DNA of 64,000 nucleotides from Apostichopus japonicus (lineage: Eukaryota; Echinodermata; Holothuroidea; Aspidochirotida; Stichopodidae). Position numbers and translations under genes: made by a program. Position 1 is the stretch's first letter; the number at the start of each line of letters is the position of its first letter. Shown one piece after another: positions 1-14,716 of the stretch. The notes under the pieces were generated by a model that searched no databases, was not told the DNA's origin, and saw nothing but the letters and a program-made list of their open reading frames with translations. Where the stretch lies: contig NC_092571.1 in the NCBI RefSeq assembly GCF_037975245.1, positions 19,984,917 through 20,048,916 of the forward strand, written 5' to 3'.

Positions 1-1020
1 ATACAATATCGCATATAGTTTGCTTTCGTAGAAACTCATAACAGACGAAGAAACACAATCAATTTAAACAGTGATTATCACGACACTTCACGCTACTTGC
101 TTCCCCATTCATCAAAAGAAATATGGAACAGTTTGGTAACTTTGTAATTACTCTTGAATGGTTAATGAATCGTTCCAAATTGCATTCTTCGGAGGAAACA
201 ATGGTCGACTTCATTCGTCTTTGTATATACAAAGTTCATTTATAGTACTGGGGTATACGTGATTGCATTAGATCAAATCTATTTAGAACTGTATGTCTTT
301 GAGAACCTTCAAAGTTAAATCATATAAATTCTGCCTCACTAACGTACTCAAACGGTGAGTTCATTGGTCAACCTATGTGATGACGTAGTGAATTACCAAA
401 GATTATGTTAATAAGATTCGAGGGGTTCGATGGAAGTTCATCACCGAATTGCAGAAAATGGTAGAAATTAAAAATATATATATAAAGTAGTAAAAACTAA
501 GAATAAGTTTTCAGTGGTGGTCATCTGCCATTGCCAATCTCTAGGAACGTCGACAATTCTCATGATAAATAATGCAATCAATTCCTAACACATCATGGCT
601 AAAACTAGGCTAGAAAAATGTCTTAATTGCCACACACCATTTCAATTGTATACACAATGGTAACAATAAACGCTGGTGTATCATATTTATTGCTGAATAA
701 TCAACAGTGGGTAGATTGCCATACAAAAGAGGGGCGAGGTAGACTATTAGTCCCGGTATAAATACCGAAATAATAAATATTACAGAGCTATAGCGGTGCA
801 TACGAAAATATTGGTAAAAGACAGAAATGGCAAAAACTTTCAGAAGGTTGCCGAACCTCCCCCTTCCCCCGCCCACCCCCCCCCACCCACTCACACGTCT
901 CCCTTCCACACTTGCCCGCCAAATACATAGAATTACTTGTGGACTCACTATTGCAACTTAACTCAAGTCTTCGACAGCTTATAACTTTTGCAACTTTTAC
1001 AATGTTCATAACAAACAGCC
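1..1020. other. AT-rich spacer, no gene seen
   Basis: No convincing exon or repeat was found. Short open frames occur on both strands but have neither a supported start nor splice sites. A C-rich patch with a run of nine C lies near 876-884. Confidence 0.5.
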
Positions 1021-1385
1021 AATGTACACATGACTTGATCAGTTTGTACTGTGAATAAGAGACAACCGTTAATCAGTATAAACTGAAGTGTGTTATAACA
1101 CCGTAACACGTGCTACACCTGTCAGCAGATACTAATGTGCACCCAATGTATATGGCTCGATCAGTTTGTACTGTGAATATGCATGATACAACCGTTAATC
1201 AGTATAAACTGAAGTGTGTTATAACAGCGTAACACATGGTATACCTGTCAGCAGATGCTACTGTGCACCCAATGTACATGGCTTGATCAGTTTGTACTGT
1301 GACAATAGAGACAACCGTCAGTAGAAACTGAGGTGTGTTATAACACCGTAACACATGTTAGACCTGTCAGTATATGCTACTGTGG
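1021..1385. repeat. Three-copy tandem repeat, about 115-126 bp unit
   Basis: Three head-to-tail copies at about 1021-1144, 1145-1270 and 1271-1385. Each starts with AATGTAYAYRG, continues through TTGATCAGTTTGTACTGTGA and ends near GTGCACCC. Copies 1 and 2 are closest; copy 3 has a deletion in the middle of the unit. No reading frame is kept open across the units. Confidence 0.9.
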
Positions 1386-4168
1386 AGAAATACTAACAGA
1401 AGAATTCTGTACTCAAAGGCTGTTCAACTAATGAAATCGTTAGGTTAGGAGTCTAAACAACTGTCCCTATGTTTTACTTGTAAGTATACCTTGTAAAGGT
1501 GGTTCAGATTGTAGATTTTATGCGTTTTGCAGTAAAGTGTCCTCTACTTTCTATTATTATGTGGACGAAATTACTGGAGAAACCTTTACAGTGGTCTGGT
1601 TAGTCCAATCAATCATTATGCATAGGATTGTGTGTTTAGTATTTTCTGTTTATAAATCCTGCTCAGTAGCAACTAGTCATAAATGTAACACATGTTAAGT
1701 TATTATAACACAAATCAGTTTTAACGGATTAACGGGTATACTCACCTTTACCAGTTTTAACCGATAAAGCCATGAGAATCGGTGTCTGGTGCAATGAAAC
1801 ACGAAAGCTGCGAAATTATAAATATAGATTCGATATCAAAACGAACGGACAAGGACAAGGACACTGACCATACATTTGAGTATTCCCCTATATTTAAAAC
1901 CATACATTTATGTCAATTATTGTTCCTTTTTATAGACGGACTTAATTTATAAAAAAATATATAAAAAATAGAATCGCTCTCCATAAGGAAGGAGATTATC
2001 GATTAATCGAATAATTGATTCGACTGTAAGGTAATTAATTTTGTTAATGTTTAATGTAAAAGAATATATCCTATTCGATCAATCAATTCGAATTACGTCA
2101 TAATAATTCCAAAAGAAATTGAACACTTTCTTTACAAAAGAAAAAAAAAACAAGTTTTTAAGAAATCACGCAAGGAAGAGCAAATTTCATCTCCCGCTGC
2201 AATTTTCTTTAGTTTTATACTTTAGAGTATTTAATTCTTCTGGTTTCTTTGATTCGACTAAACTTTTGGCTTTTTGACGATAAATGATAGTTTGTTATAC
2301 CTACTCGAAAGAGCCATATTTCGTCAGAACCTTTTGCCATGATTCCTTCTCTTCGTTAACATGTTTATAAATTGTCCTGTGGGTGCAAAAAGGTTTTTTT
2401 TTTGTGTATGTGTCCAAAACCTTTCTTACTTGTCAAGTCATGGCATTGACACTAATGTAACAAGCTTGCAATATATTTTGTTTTGTACGTGTCTTTTGCG
2501 GCGAGACAAATGTCACGTAGAGAATGGAACAACCTGTGTTATAGATTAAAGAATCGCTCCTTTTGTTCAAAACGAAGATAACATTATACTAGCCTAAATA
2601 AGGTACACGGATTTCCCATACTGGGACTTTACACATGTATCACTGCAATACATCCATGTTATTTTAGATAATATGTCCTCTGTTGGCTGACATAGGAGTA
2701 ATTTGTGGTTAGTGAACGATGACCAATCCACTTAATCATTGAGATCTAAAATGGCAGCTGCCTGATTTAACACACGTCATCCTTTTTAGTGGAATTACTT
2801 GTTGTTGTGCATTCATTCATGTTCAGAAAATGACCTTTTCTAACGTGAAATTCCGATGGCACGAACTTAATTATATTTTGTTCATATAATGACAGACGTA
2901 CGTGGTTTAACGCAATTTCTCTGTTTAGACATTTCTTGTTAGCCCGAAACCACACTCTATTTTTTTTTTAGAATTATATTAAAAATATATATATAAATAT
3001 ATATATATATTGTGATCATGTTTCAATTCCCTCGGGTTTTGTTTTATATTTTGTCTAAAATGTTTAGTTTTCATTCTGAAAAATATTTACAAAGACATAA
3101 TCTTTCATATTAAGACGGTTGTCATTCTTTGGGAGATTCAGATAAGTTTATAAAATTTCATCTTTAATTTTTATCCATCTGTCATCTGAAAATGCTTAAT
3201 TTTACGCTTTCTAATAAAGAGTCTAATTTCTCCTGAGAATGTAAACGAAAAACATAAATTTGTTTGCCATGATGGATATTAGATCCTGATCAATGCCTGT
3301 ATGCTGTCAGCTTGGATCGGAAGAGACAGGGTTGATGCTGGTAAGATGAAGTACTTAGTAAAACAGTTAGCAACGAACCTGAGATAACAAAAAGAATTAC
3401 AAGAGGAGAAAGAAACAGAGTGAATCTACTAGTTTTATTTCATTCAAAACTTTTGTGATAAAACAGCAAACTAATTAATGCATCTGTTTGGTATATTTTC
3501 ATTGCGTTTTTTTAATATTTTTTCTTTTATAGAGCTCTTAGGTATTACAAAAAAAGAGTCGTCGCTTTAAAGAACTTCTCTACAGTAAACATTGAAATCA
3601 AGCTTATTTGCAACACGCACGCAGTGACGTCAAATATTTTATAACATGAATGGCTTCTTTAGACTGAAAACTCATTTCAGCTTGACATGATGAAATGGTC
3701 AGAATAACACATTAAATTATTTGTAATTTATTTCTGTAACAGCTAGCAACATGGGGTTACCATGTTTTCGTTGCAATATCATATATTCACGTCAAACGTC
3801 ACAATTATTATTATTATTTTCATATGTAGGCCTATATTATATACAAAATGACTACAGGGGGAGTGTTATATGTGATTCTGAAAACCAGTGATAAACCGAG
3901 GTCCATGGAAGCAAGCCAGAAGGCTAAATTTGACAAATGAAAAGTTAAGGAAGATTCTTAAGTGTGGCAAGGCAGCAGAAATGCAGTTCTGAAGATAAAT
4001 AACTCTCCCTGTGGTATGACAGTAGAAGGCAGAACAAAGGTTGAGAAAAATGGTAACAATAAGAATACAGACGACAATGGATGAAGAGAATAAAGAGAAA
4101 CAAAAGGCCATTGAAATTATGTGGTGCCAATTAAGTGGTGCCTAATAATTAAAGGGGTACGATTGAGG

Positions 4169-4170
<2 letters not shown>
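1386..4170. other. Spacer, no supported gene
   Basis: AT-rich sequence. The only coding-like spot is near 3284-3386, where a 34-codon open frame follows a weak AG boundary and contains a GTAAGA; it is too short and too weakly bounded to call. One TGACGTCA palindrome is at 3624-3631. Confidence 0.4.

Positions 4171-4202
<32 letters not shown>
4171..4202. repeat. (TA)16 microsatellite
   Basis: Uninterrupted TA dinucleotides. Confidence 0.95.
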
Positions 4203-4203
<1 letters not shown>

Positions 4204-7200
4204 TACGTTAAGTATACATTTAACGCAAAGTCTTGCACGCGCCGAACTACAATAAGCCTTTGTATTCATGATCTGACAATAGGTTTAGACTATACGACAT
4301 ATCTTATAACATTCAATTGTCGTGGTTTACCTATACCTACAACAGATCCGCATACATATGTGCATAATGTGTGTATATGCATCAATCACATAACCTGTGG
4401 CAGGGTCTTGCTAATGACAACTTTTCGTGGTCACTCTCACATGTAAACGTATTCTTTGATAAGGTGTAGCACATCCCATAAACATATAATGACGTGCACA
4501 GAATGTCTAAGATTGGGAGGGGGCAACTTCCCATGACTGAGGACATGCGACATGAACCGTTATCGGCGGGCTGTAGGCGGATCAAATTCTTCGACGAATG
4601 AGGGGGTGAGACTGTGGGTGTGTTGAGTGCGAATTCTATATAGGAGGTGCTCTCCCAGAAGAAGAATTCAAAGCTTTTACTTCAAATTGGTGCAAGCTGA
4701 GGCAAATTTAGACTATAAAGTAGATATACAATCATGTCTAAACGCATGGATGTTCGAATAAATATTTGAGAATGTTGAAACATCGACTCAACGTTTTCGG
4801 GCGATTGACGATGGAGGTGGGGCCACCCCTGCCCCACCAACCATCCCTCCCCCACCCGCCGCCCTCCCTTTGCGTGATCCATTTGTAGGCCTATGGTCTC
4901 TATTAGTCTCCGATTCAGCCAGAAAAGAGGAAGGAACTAAATTGTCATAGTTCTAGCCTTGTGCGACCTTTTTTCAAAGGTAAAAAATCAGACAGTTGGA
5001 CATACACCAACAGCGATCGACGATGACGTCACGTTGGTAAAGGTGAATTTTAAAAGATACTTTATACGATTTGAATCAATCAGTTATCCATTTCCTTCCG
5101 GTAGTTTATTTTTATAAGTTTTAAATATCCTTGTGTGTGCAGTGAAGCTATGCTAGTAATAAAACACCACGATAATAAACTTCAAGGTGAGAAATATGCA
5201 CATAGCTGTGAATTTCAATGTGCTGGATATCGGCTGGAAAATGGATTAGTTTTCTATACCCTAAGGATATTAATAGAATTCATGGACAGTTGTTGTAGTT
5301 TACTTCGTTTGAAACTTGCAAACAAGATGCCAAACAAAATGATTATTATCACCTATGTAAATTTTGCATTTTTATCACATAACAGCTTACAAAATATTTA
5401 AACAAGTTTACTCTCATTTGAGGTAGAATGACTTAGTCAATAACAACCAGTTTAAAGTTGTTTCGAGTTCTGAAGAAGTTTCGATGTAAATGTAAATGGT
5501 TTGATCAAAATGGGTGTCAAAAATCGTTGGGTTTCACCTTTAACGGTCGTCTGTGATATGTAGATTTTTAGAATATACCGTAGCCTGTTACCAATGGTCG
5601 AAAGGTCATAGGTTATTCACCATAACGTATGGCACTTTACAAATGTTTACTCATATGTCGAACAAAATAAAATTATCACTCTTAGTAAAGAAGCACTTTA
5701 AGACCGTCCTGAACATATAATTAGAAAGTAGTCTGATTTGTTTTTTTGTGGCAATTTTCTGAACTTTCTTAGATATTTAGAGGATTAAAAAATGTGCAGT
5801 GTCTGTGATTCACAATCTCACTGGAATCAGAAATGTTAACCTTCAAGTTTATACCTAAAGATTGAAATCTGCTTGCGTGACTTTTTTTTCTAGAAAATAC
5901 CGAACTCTTCCCTGGAATAAAATGCCACGTTCAATCGATATCAATTTTCTCGTTTATGTCAAATTACTGGCATTTACGCTGCTCGAGAAGGTGATGTGTG
6001 TGTGTGTATGAGTTTGTGTGTCTGTGTGTAAGAAACTTAACGCACCTTGTATACCTGTATACACTTTACCAGGTATATTAGTATATGGATAAATTTATGC
6101 CTAATTATACATTCCAAATATTCATAAATGTATCATTATGAGAATTTAGCTGAGCTTTTTATTAATTCTATGCATTTGGTATTACGTAATACATTTTGCA
6201 TACGTACAAATTGATCGTAATCTATACGGTTTTGAATGAATCGATATTTCCCTTACAACTCACACACTATATCTTCGTAATGGATAGATTAATATATGCT
6301 CGTTAGTATTGTCTAGATTAATGCAACGTCATTGATAATGTATCGATATTACGTAATGAACTGGTTAATATGACCAGTTCATCTATTCAATGCGTCATAT
6401 TAATCTGTATTGACTTTGTAGTTGTATTTTGGGGATATTATATTTCATCAATGTTATAATCAATATATTGTTTAGCGGTTAATACTTTATCGTTTCATCT
6501 AAACCAATTATGTCATTAGTGTATTATGACGTGTCGATTCGGAAGAGGCGAAAAAAAATGTCATCGACTAAGTAAACTCACTTCTAAGAGGTCAGATTGT
6601 GTCGGTAATCTTCGTCAGATTCTCATGAATTCTCAAGACAAAAATAATTAATCACGGTTTATATATGGCAGCTGTTCTATACTATTATAATATAATAAAT
6701 ATTAACCTACATTGTATCTCGGACTGAATACAAATCTAACGCGAAATCTGTGTCATACTGACTGAAATTGTCGTCAAAATTCTTTACCGTATCAAAGCCA
6801 AAAAGAAAGCAACAAATGTAAAAATAGGACAGAAATAGACGAAAAATTAGGAACTGTGACTTAATTTAAGTAAATCTGACGGCTAGAGGGTTCCTTTGGC
6901 CTCTTATATTTGTTGTTTTTGCTGGCGTTGGTGTTATTGACTCTATAGTGCTATTGATTCCCCCAATGGTAGAAACGTCACGACTCGTACAAAGGGATCA
7001 CGCAAAGAATAATCATTGCTTAACAAAGGGTTTTGTACCACTTGCGACAAAAATATGATCTTGGTGCAGTGTCCATTAACCTTATTGTTATATGGTCTGG
7101 AGCCTGGCCTCAGTAAAAAAAATCACGTTTCATTTCTTCAAATAGAGCTGCCCGCTTTGACAAGTCTCACGTCATTTATTATTTACGAAGGTTTTAGAGT

Positions 7201-7477
7201 AGATTATTAAGTAAGGAACCTGACCTTTAAAGTAAGCAGGTTATCAGGAAGCATGAACAAGACAGAAACCAAAGCAATGTATGTTAAAGCACTCGCAGGA
7301 ATTTCGTAGCGTGATTTTTACGTCTCCTAAAGGCAATTATAAATAATAGACCGACGTTAGCCTTATGCCCAACTTGCCAAATTAGAAGAAACCTCATGAA
7401 TTTAACTTAAAGTGTGGAAGAATCAAACTTACATCATCATATTGTCACCTATTTGCTGGATCATTTGTTGGTATTAT
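4203..7477. other. Spacer, no supported gene
   Basis: AT-rich. It holds a TGACGTCA palindrome at 5024-5031 and a short GT-rich tract near 5995-6030. Small open frames are AT-driven and lack splice or start context. Confidence 0.4.
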
Positions 7478-7551
7478 GCATATAAATATAAATAAATAAA
7501 TATATATATATAAATATATATTTATTATATATTCATACATTTATATATATA
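7478..7551. repeat. Degenerate TA/TAAA low-complexity tract
   Basis: Mixture of TATA and TAAATA units without a strict period. Confidence 0.8.
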
Positions 7552-8484
7552 GCAAATATCCAATCAATTAAGCAAAATTTGTCATGATATTAAGCTGTAA
7601 ATAAAGTCAAATGCGATATTTAATTCCTGTATCACATTAATTTTTTTATTGAATAGAGTTGGAGGAGAGGGGGTGGGGGAGGGGCGAAACATGAATATAA
7701 TGAAAGAAAATTCTGCCACGCCGTAACAATTACCGTAAGTGTTCGTTGTGAATCACTTGACTTATACGAAAGTATGGATTGGCGTTGATTATTAAAATGT
7801 AAAATTGGACACTTTTATCTATCATTTTATTGATTGTGGTTTAATATGTCTTTGTCAGAATAATTATGAAATCAGGTAAGTTAAGGCAACCTATCTTCGA
7901 GATTTTTTTTTCTGTTTTTTTGTCTCTCTTTTTTATTGGGAGGGGGGGGGGGGTTACTTTGTTTTTTATCTGTAAACACAAGTCATTTGCAAAAATATTC
8001 TCTGCATTTGAAGATAAAGGACTATCATTTCATTATTCTATCCGATGTGTTTATTTATGCTGCTACCAAAACAATACAAGCATTAGCATCAGATTTTTAC
8101 TAGGCTTTAATAAAACGCATGATGACGAAATCGGTTGCTTCGTATTCCCGTATCGAGCTGTTTTATCTACAAGTTTTCATCTTTCCCGGAAAAAAGACGT
8201 GAAGACACCTGCCAGATAATGTCAGATTTAAGGTATAGAGTGAAAGCTTAACAGAAACCAGAAGACTCTTCTCAGTCAGAATTCTATCCCGAAGCCAAGT
8301 TAAGGATACAAATATTAAGATGACGACCTCACAAATTAACTAAATTGACAAGCTGTGGTTAGCTTCTTGACTATACCCTTAAATTTCACTTGAAGCAAAA
8401 TATAAAGATTGACCATTAAAGCAGTTATTGCTACTTAGCTTTGAATAATTTTAAAGTAATATATCGGAGTCAGCCAATTATGAA

Positions 8485-8754
8485 TTATTCGCGGGGGGGG
8501 GGGCGGCAGGGCAGGGCAGTGCATTGCATTACAGGGCAAAGCGCACGGCTCGCTTTGTTATACAACTGAATTTCGTCGTAGAAGTTAAACAGAACTTTCT
8601 TGATTTGAAACCGTTGGTTAGATGTTATAGTGGAAATACGTGCTTCAGCTTCGTTTAAGGGATAATTTAGCACGAGATCTTTAACAACAAACAAGATTAC
8701 CACTCCATGTCCGGTCTTTAACTCTAACTTTCTTGCGTGGACATGAACGAACAT
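8485..8754 (-). CDS. Hypothetical ORF, 89 codons
   Basis: I do not recognise this protein. The frame opens at an ATG in a CAAAATG context and stays open for 89 codons. The first 75 residues have a mixed composition, with a hydrophobic stretch VVILFVVKDLVL followed by a polar segment NEAEARISTITSNQ. The last residues run into a translated G-run (RPPPRE), which is typical of chance read-through. No splice sites or poly(A) signal were noticed. It may be a decayed transposon fragment or chance. Confidence 0.2.
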   Translation of the reverse strand: MFVHVHARKLELKTGHGVVILFVVKDLVLNYPLNEAEARISTITSNQRFQIKKVLFNFYDEIQLYNKASRALCPVMQCTALPCRPPPRE

Positions 8755-10180
8755 TTTGAGCCCACTATGTCACGACGTACATATTAACCTGCTATCATTC
8801 AACTCAACCCACTGATTGAATGGCCGGAGTGATTAACGTATGGGTAAAGCATTTGCCCGCCATTAACTAAGAGAAGATGCACCTCGGTTTTGAGATATAA
8901 AATAACATTGAAAAGTTCGGTTCCGTGATTGTTTGACAAAATGAAACCGACTAGTAGTAAGTTTGAGAACTAGCTGCAGAGGGGGAAGGGGTGGGGGGTC
9001 TCAAGAACCACATGAATATACAGGAGTGTAGAAATTAACGGCACCAGTGAACGCCAGCATGAATACCATTGCTCTGCAAGTTACTTGGGCGATATCCCCG
9101 TCCCCCCCCCCCCCACCTCCAATATGAAGGGGGATGTTAAGAAGCCATTCCAACCGAACTTGCGTATAGGTTAAGGTCTCGGATGAGAACAGCATGTTGT
9201 AACTATGGTCATTTTATGGGTAAATGTTTCAGCTGACTAACACCCCCCTCCCACCCCCACCCCCAAATGTTATTTTAGGTGCAAACGAGTAAAATCAGAA
9301 AGTAAGAGCAAGTTAATGTAGACTATATAGCTTATAAATAAGCAATGAATGTTTAGTTTCATGCTGTAATCTTTATAGCACTGTTTTGCATATAAACTAC
9401 AAGGTGATTCATAATACGTTTTTCACGCGGGATAAATTTGTAATGCTAACAACTATTTTACCGTCTGATGGTGAAGTACCCATCAAAGTATGGACTAAAG
9501 AAGATTACATGGGCTGTAAAGATATGTTATAATTATGTTAAACGTATATATGCGAGGTAAAAGAAAAGTATAAACAAACTGCAGGAAAGCAGTAAAACAT
9601 TTGATTATATGATACTATTTGATGACGCCAAAACTGATAGAGCAGTTTTGATGGTTTCTTTAATGTTTTACGCATTACCAGAGAGAGACTAAACAAATTA
9701 CTCAGCCTGGACCAAAAGCCAGTTGTCACTGATAGTAATTATCAAAATACAAGCTAACAACTGGTAGCGTTCGGTGCTATAGGCTTTAAAGTTTTTCAAT
9801 GCCAAATTTTAAATATTTCAAACTATACTGTACGTAATGTCAATCAAAGTACTATTTCTATATTTCTATATTCCATGAATAAGAAGAAGAAAAAAATAGC
9901 CACAGATATGTGTACATTACAAGATAAGATATTTATAGTTCTTTGAGATATAATGTCTCGCTCGTTGTGGACGAATGACATACTCTTTTTTGGCTATCTG
10001 ATTTCTCTGTTGCCTTTGATTTTATACCGAATTATAAAGTACGCGAAGAGGTAACACCTTTCATTATCCTATATAGACTATATTAGATAACTGGTGACTA
10101 ACATGACATTTACGATAAATCTGCAACATATACCATTGTGTAAATAAAGTGAAATGATTATAAGGAATCCTCTATAGGAG

Positions 10181-10194
10181 GTTTCCATGGAAAC
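10181..10194. promoter_or_regulatory. Perfect RFX X-box palindrome GTTTCCATGGAAAC
   Basis: Exact 14-bp palindrome matching the X-box form GTTNCC..GGNAAC bound by RFX factors, known regulators of ciliary genes. No adjacent promoter or gene could be assigned, so function is inference. An identical site occurs at 21414-21427. Confidence 0.5.
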
Positions 10195-13100
10195 GAGAGA
10201 TATTTTGACTAAACGTATACTTGTTCATTGAAGATGAAAGACTATGTGAAAGACACAATTGTTCAATCAACCAATAACGCATGAGTCGAGTTAATTTACA
10301 CTCATATATAGGGGGTCAATGATATTTCTGCCAGTAACGGGGAGGGGGAAGAGGCGAAGATGGGATAATGGGGGTGGGGGATGGGGGGTGGACAGAATCA
10401 GGTATTTTACACACAAATAAAAATCTCCTCAGCATCCGTTAAAGTGGACAACAATACCCTTTTGTCATTCAATTTATGGGATATAAACTTCTCCTCTCTG
10501 CTTCTTCCAACTCCGACCTTTTTTGCAATTGTGTTTACATTTTCGATCAGGTAACTGTGTTAAAGGGTTAAATAAATGTGACACAAAAGTGACATGAAAG
10601 CCCATCTTTGCGCCTTAGGTGAAAACATTCGGAAAGTAGGAAATAACGGGTGTGTGGGGGGGGGAGGGGGGTAATGGTGGGGGGGAGCTCACCACCAGCT
10701 TACGTACATTACTGATCTGGTTAATGTTAGTGTCTCTGTCTTAGGATCATCTCCACAAGTCATCCGTGACTGGAAAAAAACACTGGAAACTAACACAATC
10801 CTTTCGTTTTCATAACCAGACAACACTAATTATGTATATACTATAGGAAAGAGAAATGGTTGATGCATAACGTGCTCACACATCCATCCTGACATTTGCA
10901 GCAGAAGTTTCTCTTTTTATGGGACATGAAGCAGATGAGCAAATTTTCATAACAAAATACAGAAACAAAATTAACTAAGAAAAGAAAAAAATATATCTCA
11001 GACCCGATTTATAACGAAAAGGTGTAAGTTAAGAACATAACACCCCGTCATGCCTAATTCAGTTATCAAAATCGGTGGCCATTTTCATACTCTTGCAAAT
11101 AAAATTCTTCTCTTCAGGGACTTAAGTGCGAACAACATTATTCATATCAAATGTTCCTCTCCCGAAGAGATTTGCTTAGCTCAAAATTGTTCTGCTTATT
11201 GATTATCGTCTCCTCTTAAGAAAAATCCGCTCATATTTCCAATTGGGTTGAAGCTTCGAAAAGTCATAATTTGCGTAACAGCTTACAAATCTCAGGGGGG
11301 GGGGGCGCAATCACGTATAAGCTACTGTCAGTACTCTCCACTCTCCACCCCCCCTTTCCCCTCCCTCCCCACTGACAAACAGAATGCTGCAAACAAATCC
11401 TAAATATATCAAATATATGTACGGGAATCCTAAACAGTTGAAAGTTCTTCCATATTGTTTCAAACGTTGAGAAATATAGCTCTATTTTGCATTTAAAACA
11501 TCCTCCATTTTACAAATATTTCTCAAAGGTAAGGGAAACCCTTCCCCTTAAATCATTGCCTCATGATGACAAAACGTTTATCCACCAATCCCTTCCCACC
11601 CCCCCCCCCAAACAAAGAAGAAAAGATGGCCCCGCTTTGCAGTTCCTAAAGAGCGAAGTACTAACCTTTTAATCTAATTTGTAAAACTTTGTGTCCCACA
11701 AAAGAAATGAAATATCCTGCTTCATTTGCTAAACCTTACGAATATAATTTAATCATTATTGATGCCATTTCGGCCATTTCTGGTGGACATATTTGACAGA
11801 ACATGTTTCCAGTTGTAAATCTGGTCTTAACTTTAACGGTAGATTATGACAGCACCAGCTTGTGGGGAAACAAATTTAAACACACCATGCACCTTTAAAC
11901 TCATCATGGAATAAAAATCGTTCGAGAAAACTTTATAATTTATAAAAAGAACAAACATCAAAAACGGGAAAACTAACGTAAAACTTACAACACTACGCTT
12001 TCTAGAAAGAACAATGGATTTATAGACAATAAAGTATAACAATCGATGACGTAATAATTATAATGTACTCTTTCACACCAAGTGATCTATCCAGCTTTGA
12101 ATGGTGGTGGGTCCTGTTGACTTTCTTTTTTGTTCTTTTGATTTCGTTATTAATATATTTACCTATTTATAATTTTACTCATTTATTTATTGTTGTTGTT
12201 GCTGGAGCCAATAATAACATATACGTTGTACCTTGTTGACGTCCCCCTTTCAAAAACAAAATGATACCTGTCTTTTATAATTTGCCCATTGTCCTTGTTG
12301 ATTGAAGTGTTTGTAAAGATTATAAGTTTTATTTTCATTTCAGTCAACAAATTGACGATGAAATCCCTCATCTTTGAATACACACAATATTCTATCTTAC
12401 TTTAATAATATTTATTATTCGTGACGATGCATGAAACAAACATGAGGATTCTTGATTATGCAAATACAGACGTAGAGATACAATGACGCATTGCCGAAAT
12501 CGTGTTCATCGCAAAATCTTATAGACGGAGACTGCGATCTTTCAAATGGTTAGATTGGATACTGTTTAAATAGATACTGAACAATATCCGGTTCGCTTTG
12601 GCATTTGATAGATTACTTCATTAAAGAATAACCGAGTCTCCGTTTCAGATTTACTGATATGCTCTTAACTTTCCGAAGACCTGAATGAGAGACAAGAAGC
12701 AGGCGTATATCTTGTCGAGGGGAGGCGAAGGGAGAGGGGAGGCAAATGGGGGAGGGGAGGCCAAGGAGGGAAGCGGAGGCGAAGGAGATTAAGGCGAGCA
12801 TATTTTGTTCGATATTTTTCGTTTTTCACTTCAAATTCGCGGTCTTTTGGATGCAGCGGTTTCAAATAAGTGAGAACGGTGGGTCGGGTAACGGAGGACA
12901 GGAGGGAGGGAGAGCCTGGGGAGGGGTTATTGGGAGGGGAAGGAAAGAGAGGGTAAATGCCCGACCATCCTGCAGTGCAACATTTTCCCGGTACATTTGA
13001 GATCCTCTAAGAGGATTTACATGTACAATGTGTACCATAGCTGTAACTCATGGTAAATGGAAGCTTCGCTCTAATTGAACCCCCCTCCCTTCTCCCTACC

Positions 13101-13903
13101 CCCACCCTACATAGCAAAGAAAATCCCTTTGTGCCAAATAAAACAATCCGCAGGGACAGTGTAGTTAATCATATGCCGTATACATTTAATCAACATTTTT
13201 GCTAAATTGCTCATTATGTGGTTATTGAACTCTTTCATATTAATTGAACTCACATTTTGGAATTAAATTTTATTATCAAAGTGGTTTAGAATTAAATTTT
13301 GTTCACATCCACCCTAAAACCGCATGATATAGTTCTGTAAGTTTCATCTACTTTGGTTTCTTAACTTTCTATAACAATGTTTTCTGATTAGTACAAATGT
13401 AACTCCAGGCTTAAATTATCGTAATATTAATTAAAGCTCCGTGAGTTACAATCACAGATATGGAAAATCATCTCAATAAAACACCACATAAATAAAGGAG
13501 CAAGAATTGTATGAACTGTATGGCATGTTTTGAAAAAAAAACAATTTGATTTTGAAGCTAACGGCAATTTCCTTTATCTTTAACCAAATTAGACTGTTTC
13601 GTTGTTTATAGCTGTGTTGTCATCCCTACGTTACGTGATGAAGGTAGCGCATGATATAACAACATAAGACAATTCGTTTAACACCTCAATATTATATATT
13701 TTATCAACCTGTGGGGAACTTTTACAGGTTTAAATTTGATTAGTATTCTTTGTGGTCATATGTTCTCACTTAATTAAATCAAAATATGGCAACTCGTAAA
13801 GTAAAATGGCGTGAATTGCTTATTACATGTTCGTACGTGTGTACATATTTATAACCTTCATATTACAATACATTATTATTATATATAGCTCTTATGTAGT
13901 ATG

Positions 13904-13908
13904 CATAT

Positions 13909-13971
<63 letters not shown>

Positions 13972-14003
13972 AATATATATATATAAATATATATAGATAA
14001 ATA

Positions 14004-14036
<33 letters not shown>

Positions 14037-14093
14037 CCAATATATATATATATATTTATATATATATATCCAATATATATATGTGTATATATA
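13904..14093. repeat. Compound (AC)n-(TA)n microsatellite
   Basis: Starts with about twelve AC units, then irregular TA, TAAATA and TATG blocks. A TATATCCAA motif is repeated near 14033-14042 and 14065-14074. Confidence 0.95.
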
Positions 14094-14637
14094 ATCTAGA
14101 GATTAATGGAAACTACTTCTGGTAAACTTTGGTTTCAATTTTAGTCTTTTATGTAGACAAGAATAAACGATTTTCTTCTGCAAAAAGGGAGATATATGTT
14201 TATGAAACTTAGGGGTGTTTTTAGCCTTATTAATCCGAGTAAAATATCGTTAATACATAACTCAAATGTAAACGTTTATCCAACGTCAAACAGACACTTC
14301 AAGGTCAGAAATTATATATATGAAACAACGCTTAGCAAACATTGTCACTATATAACTGTTTTGTCACTTTAGCATATATACTGGTATACGGTTACCTAGT
14401 TAGGCCTGTATGATATATTGATATTTATGCCTATATGAAATCTCTCCTCTCTTTCTCTTTGTTTCTCTTATTGCCTTGTATATTTCTAAGTGTACTCCTC
14501 TGCACTATCGACTGCCCTGTAGTTTTATAAATCGTATCTCGTATACGTAACGTGATACACAGATGAAAGTGCTACACATGCAAATATGCACAAGGGATTT
14601 CATTGTGGCTTGATATATTGACGTCTGGTGCGCGGTC

Positions 14638-14659
14638 ATACATATACATATATATATAC

Positions 14660-14711
<52 letters not shown>

Positions 14712-14716
14712 ATATA
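14638..14716. repeat. (TA)n/(TACA)n microsatellite
   Basis: TA-rich tract with TACA interruptions. Two TGACGTCA sites follow within 45 bp. Confidence 0.95.

Larger units (their letters stand above)
7552..13903. other. Spacer rich in G/C homopolymers
   Basis: Mostly featureless AT-rich DNA broken by G or C runs of nine or more near 7942-7954, 8492-8501, 9103-9114, 10657-10665, 11296-11305 and 11600-11609. G-rich patches with quadruplex-like spacing lie near 10340-10395 and 10655-10690. Purine-rich DNA at 12715-12960 gives overlapping open frames on both strands that look like low complexity. Apart from the weak ORF at 8485-8754 no gene is supported. Confidence 0.4.
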
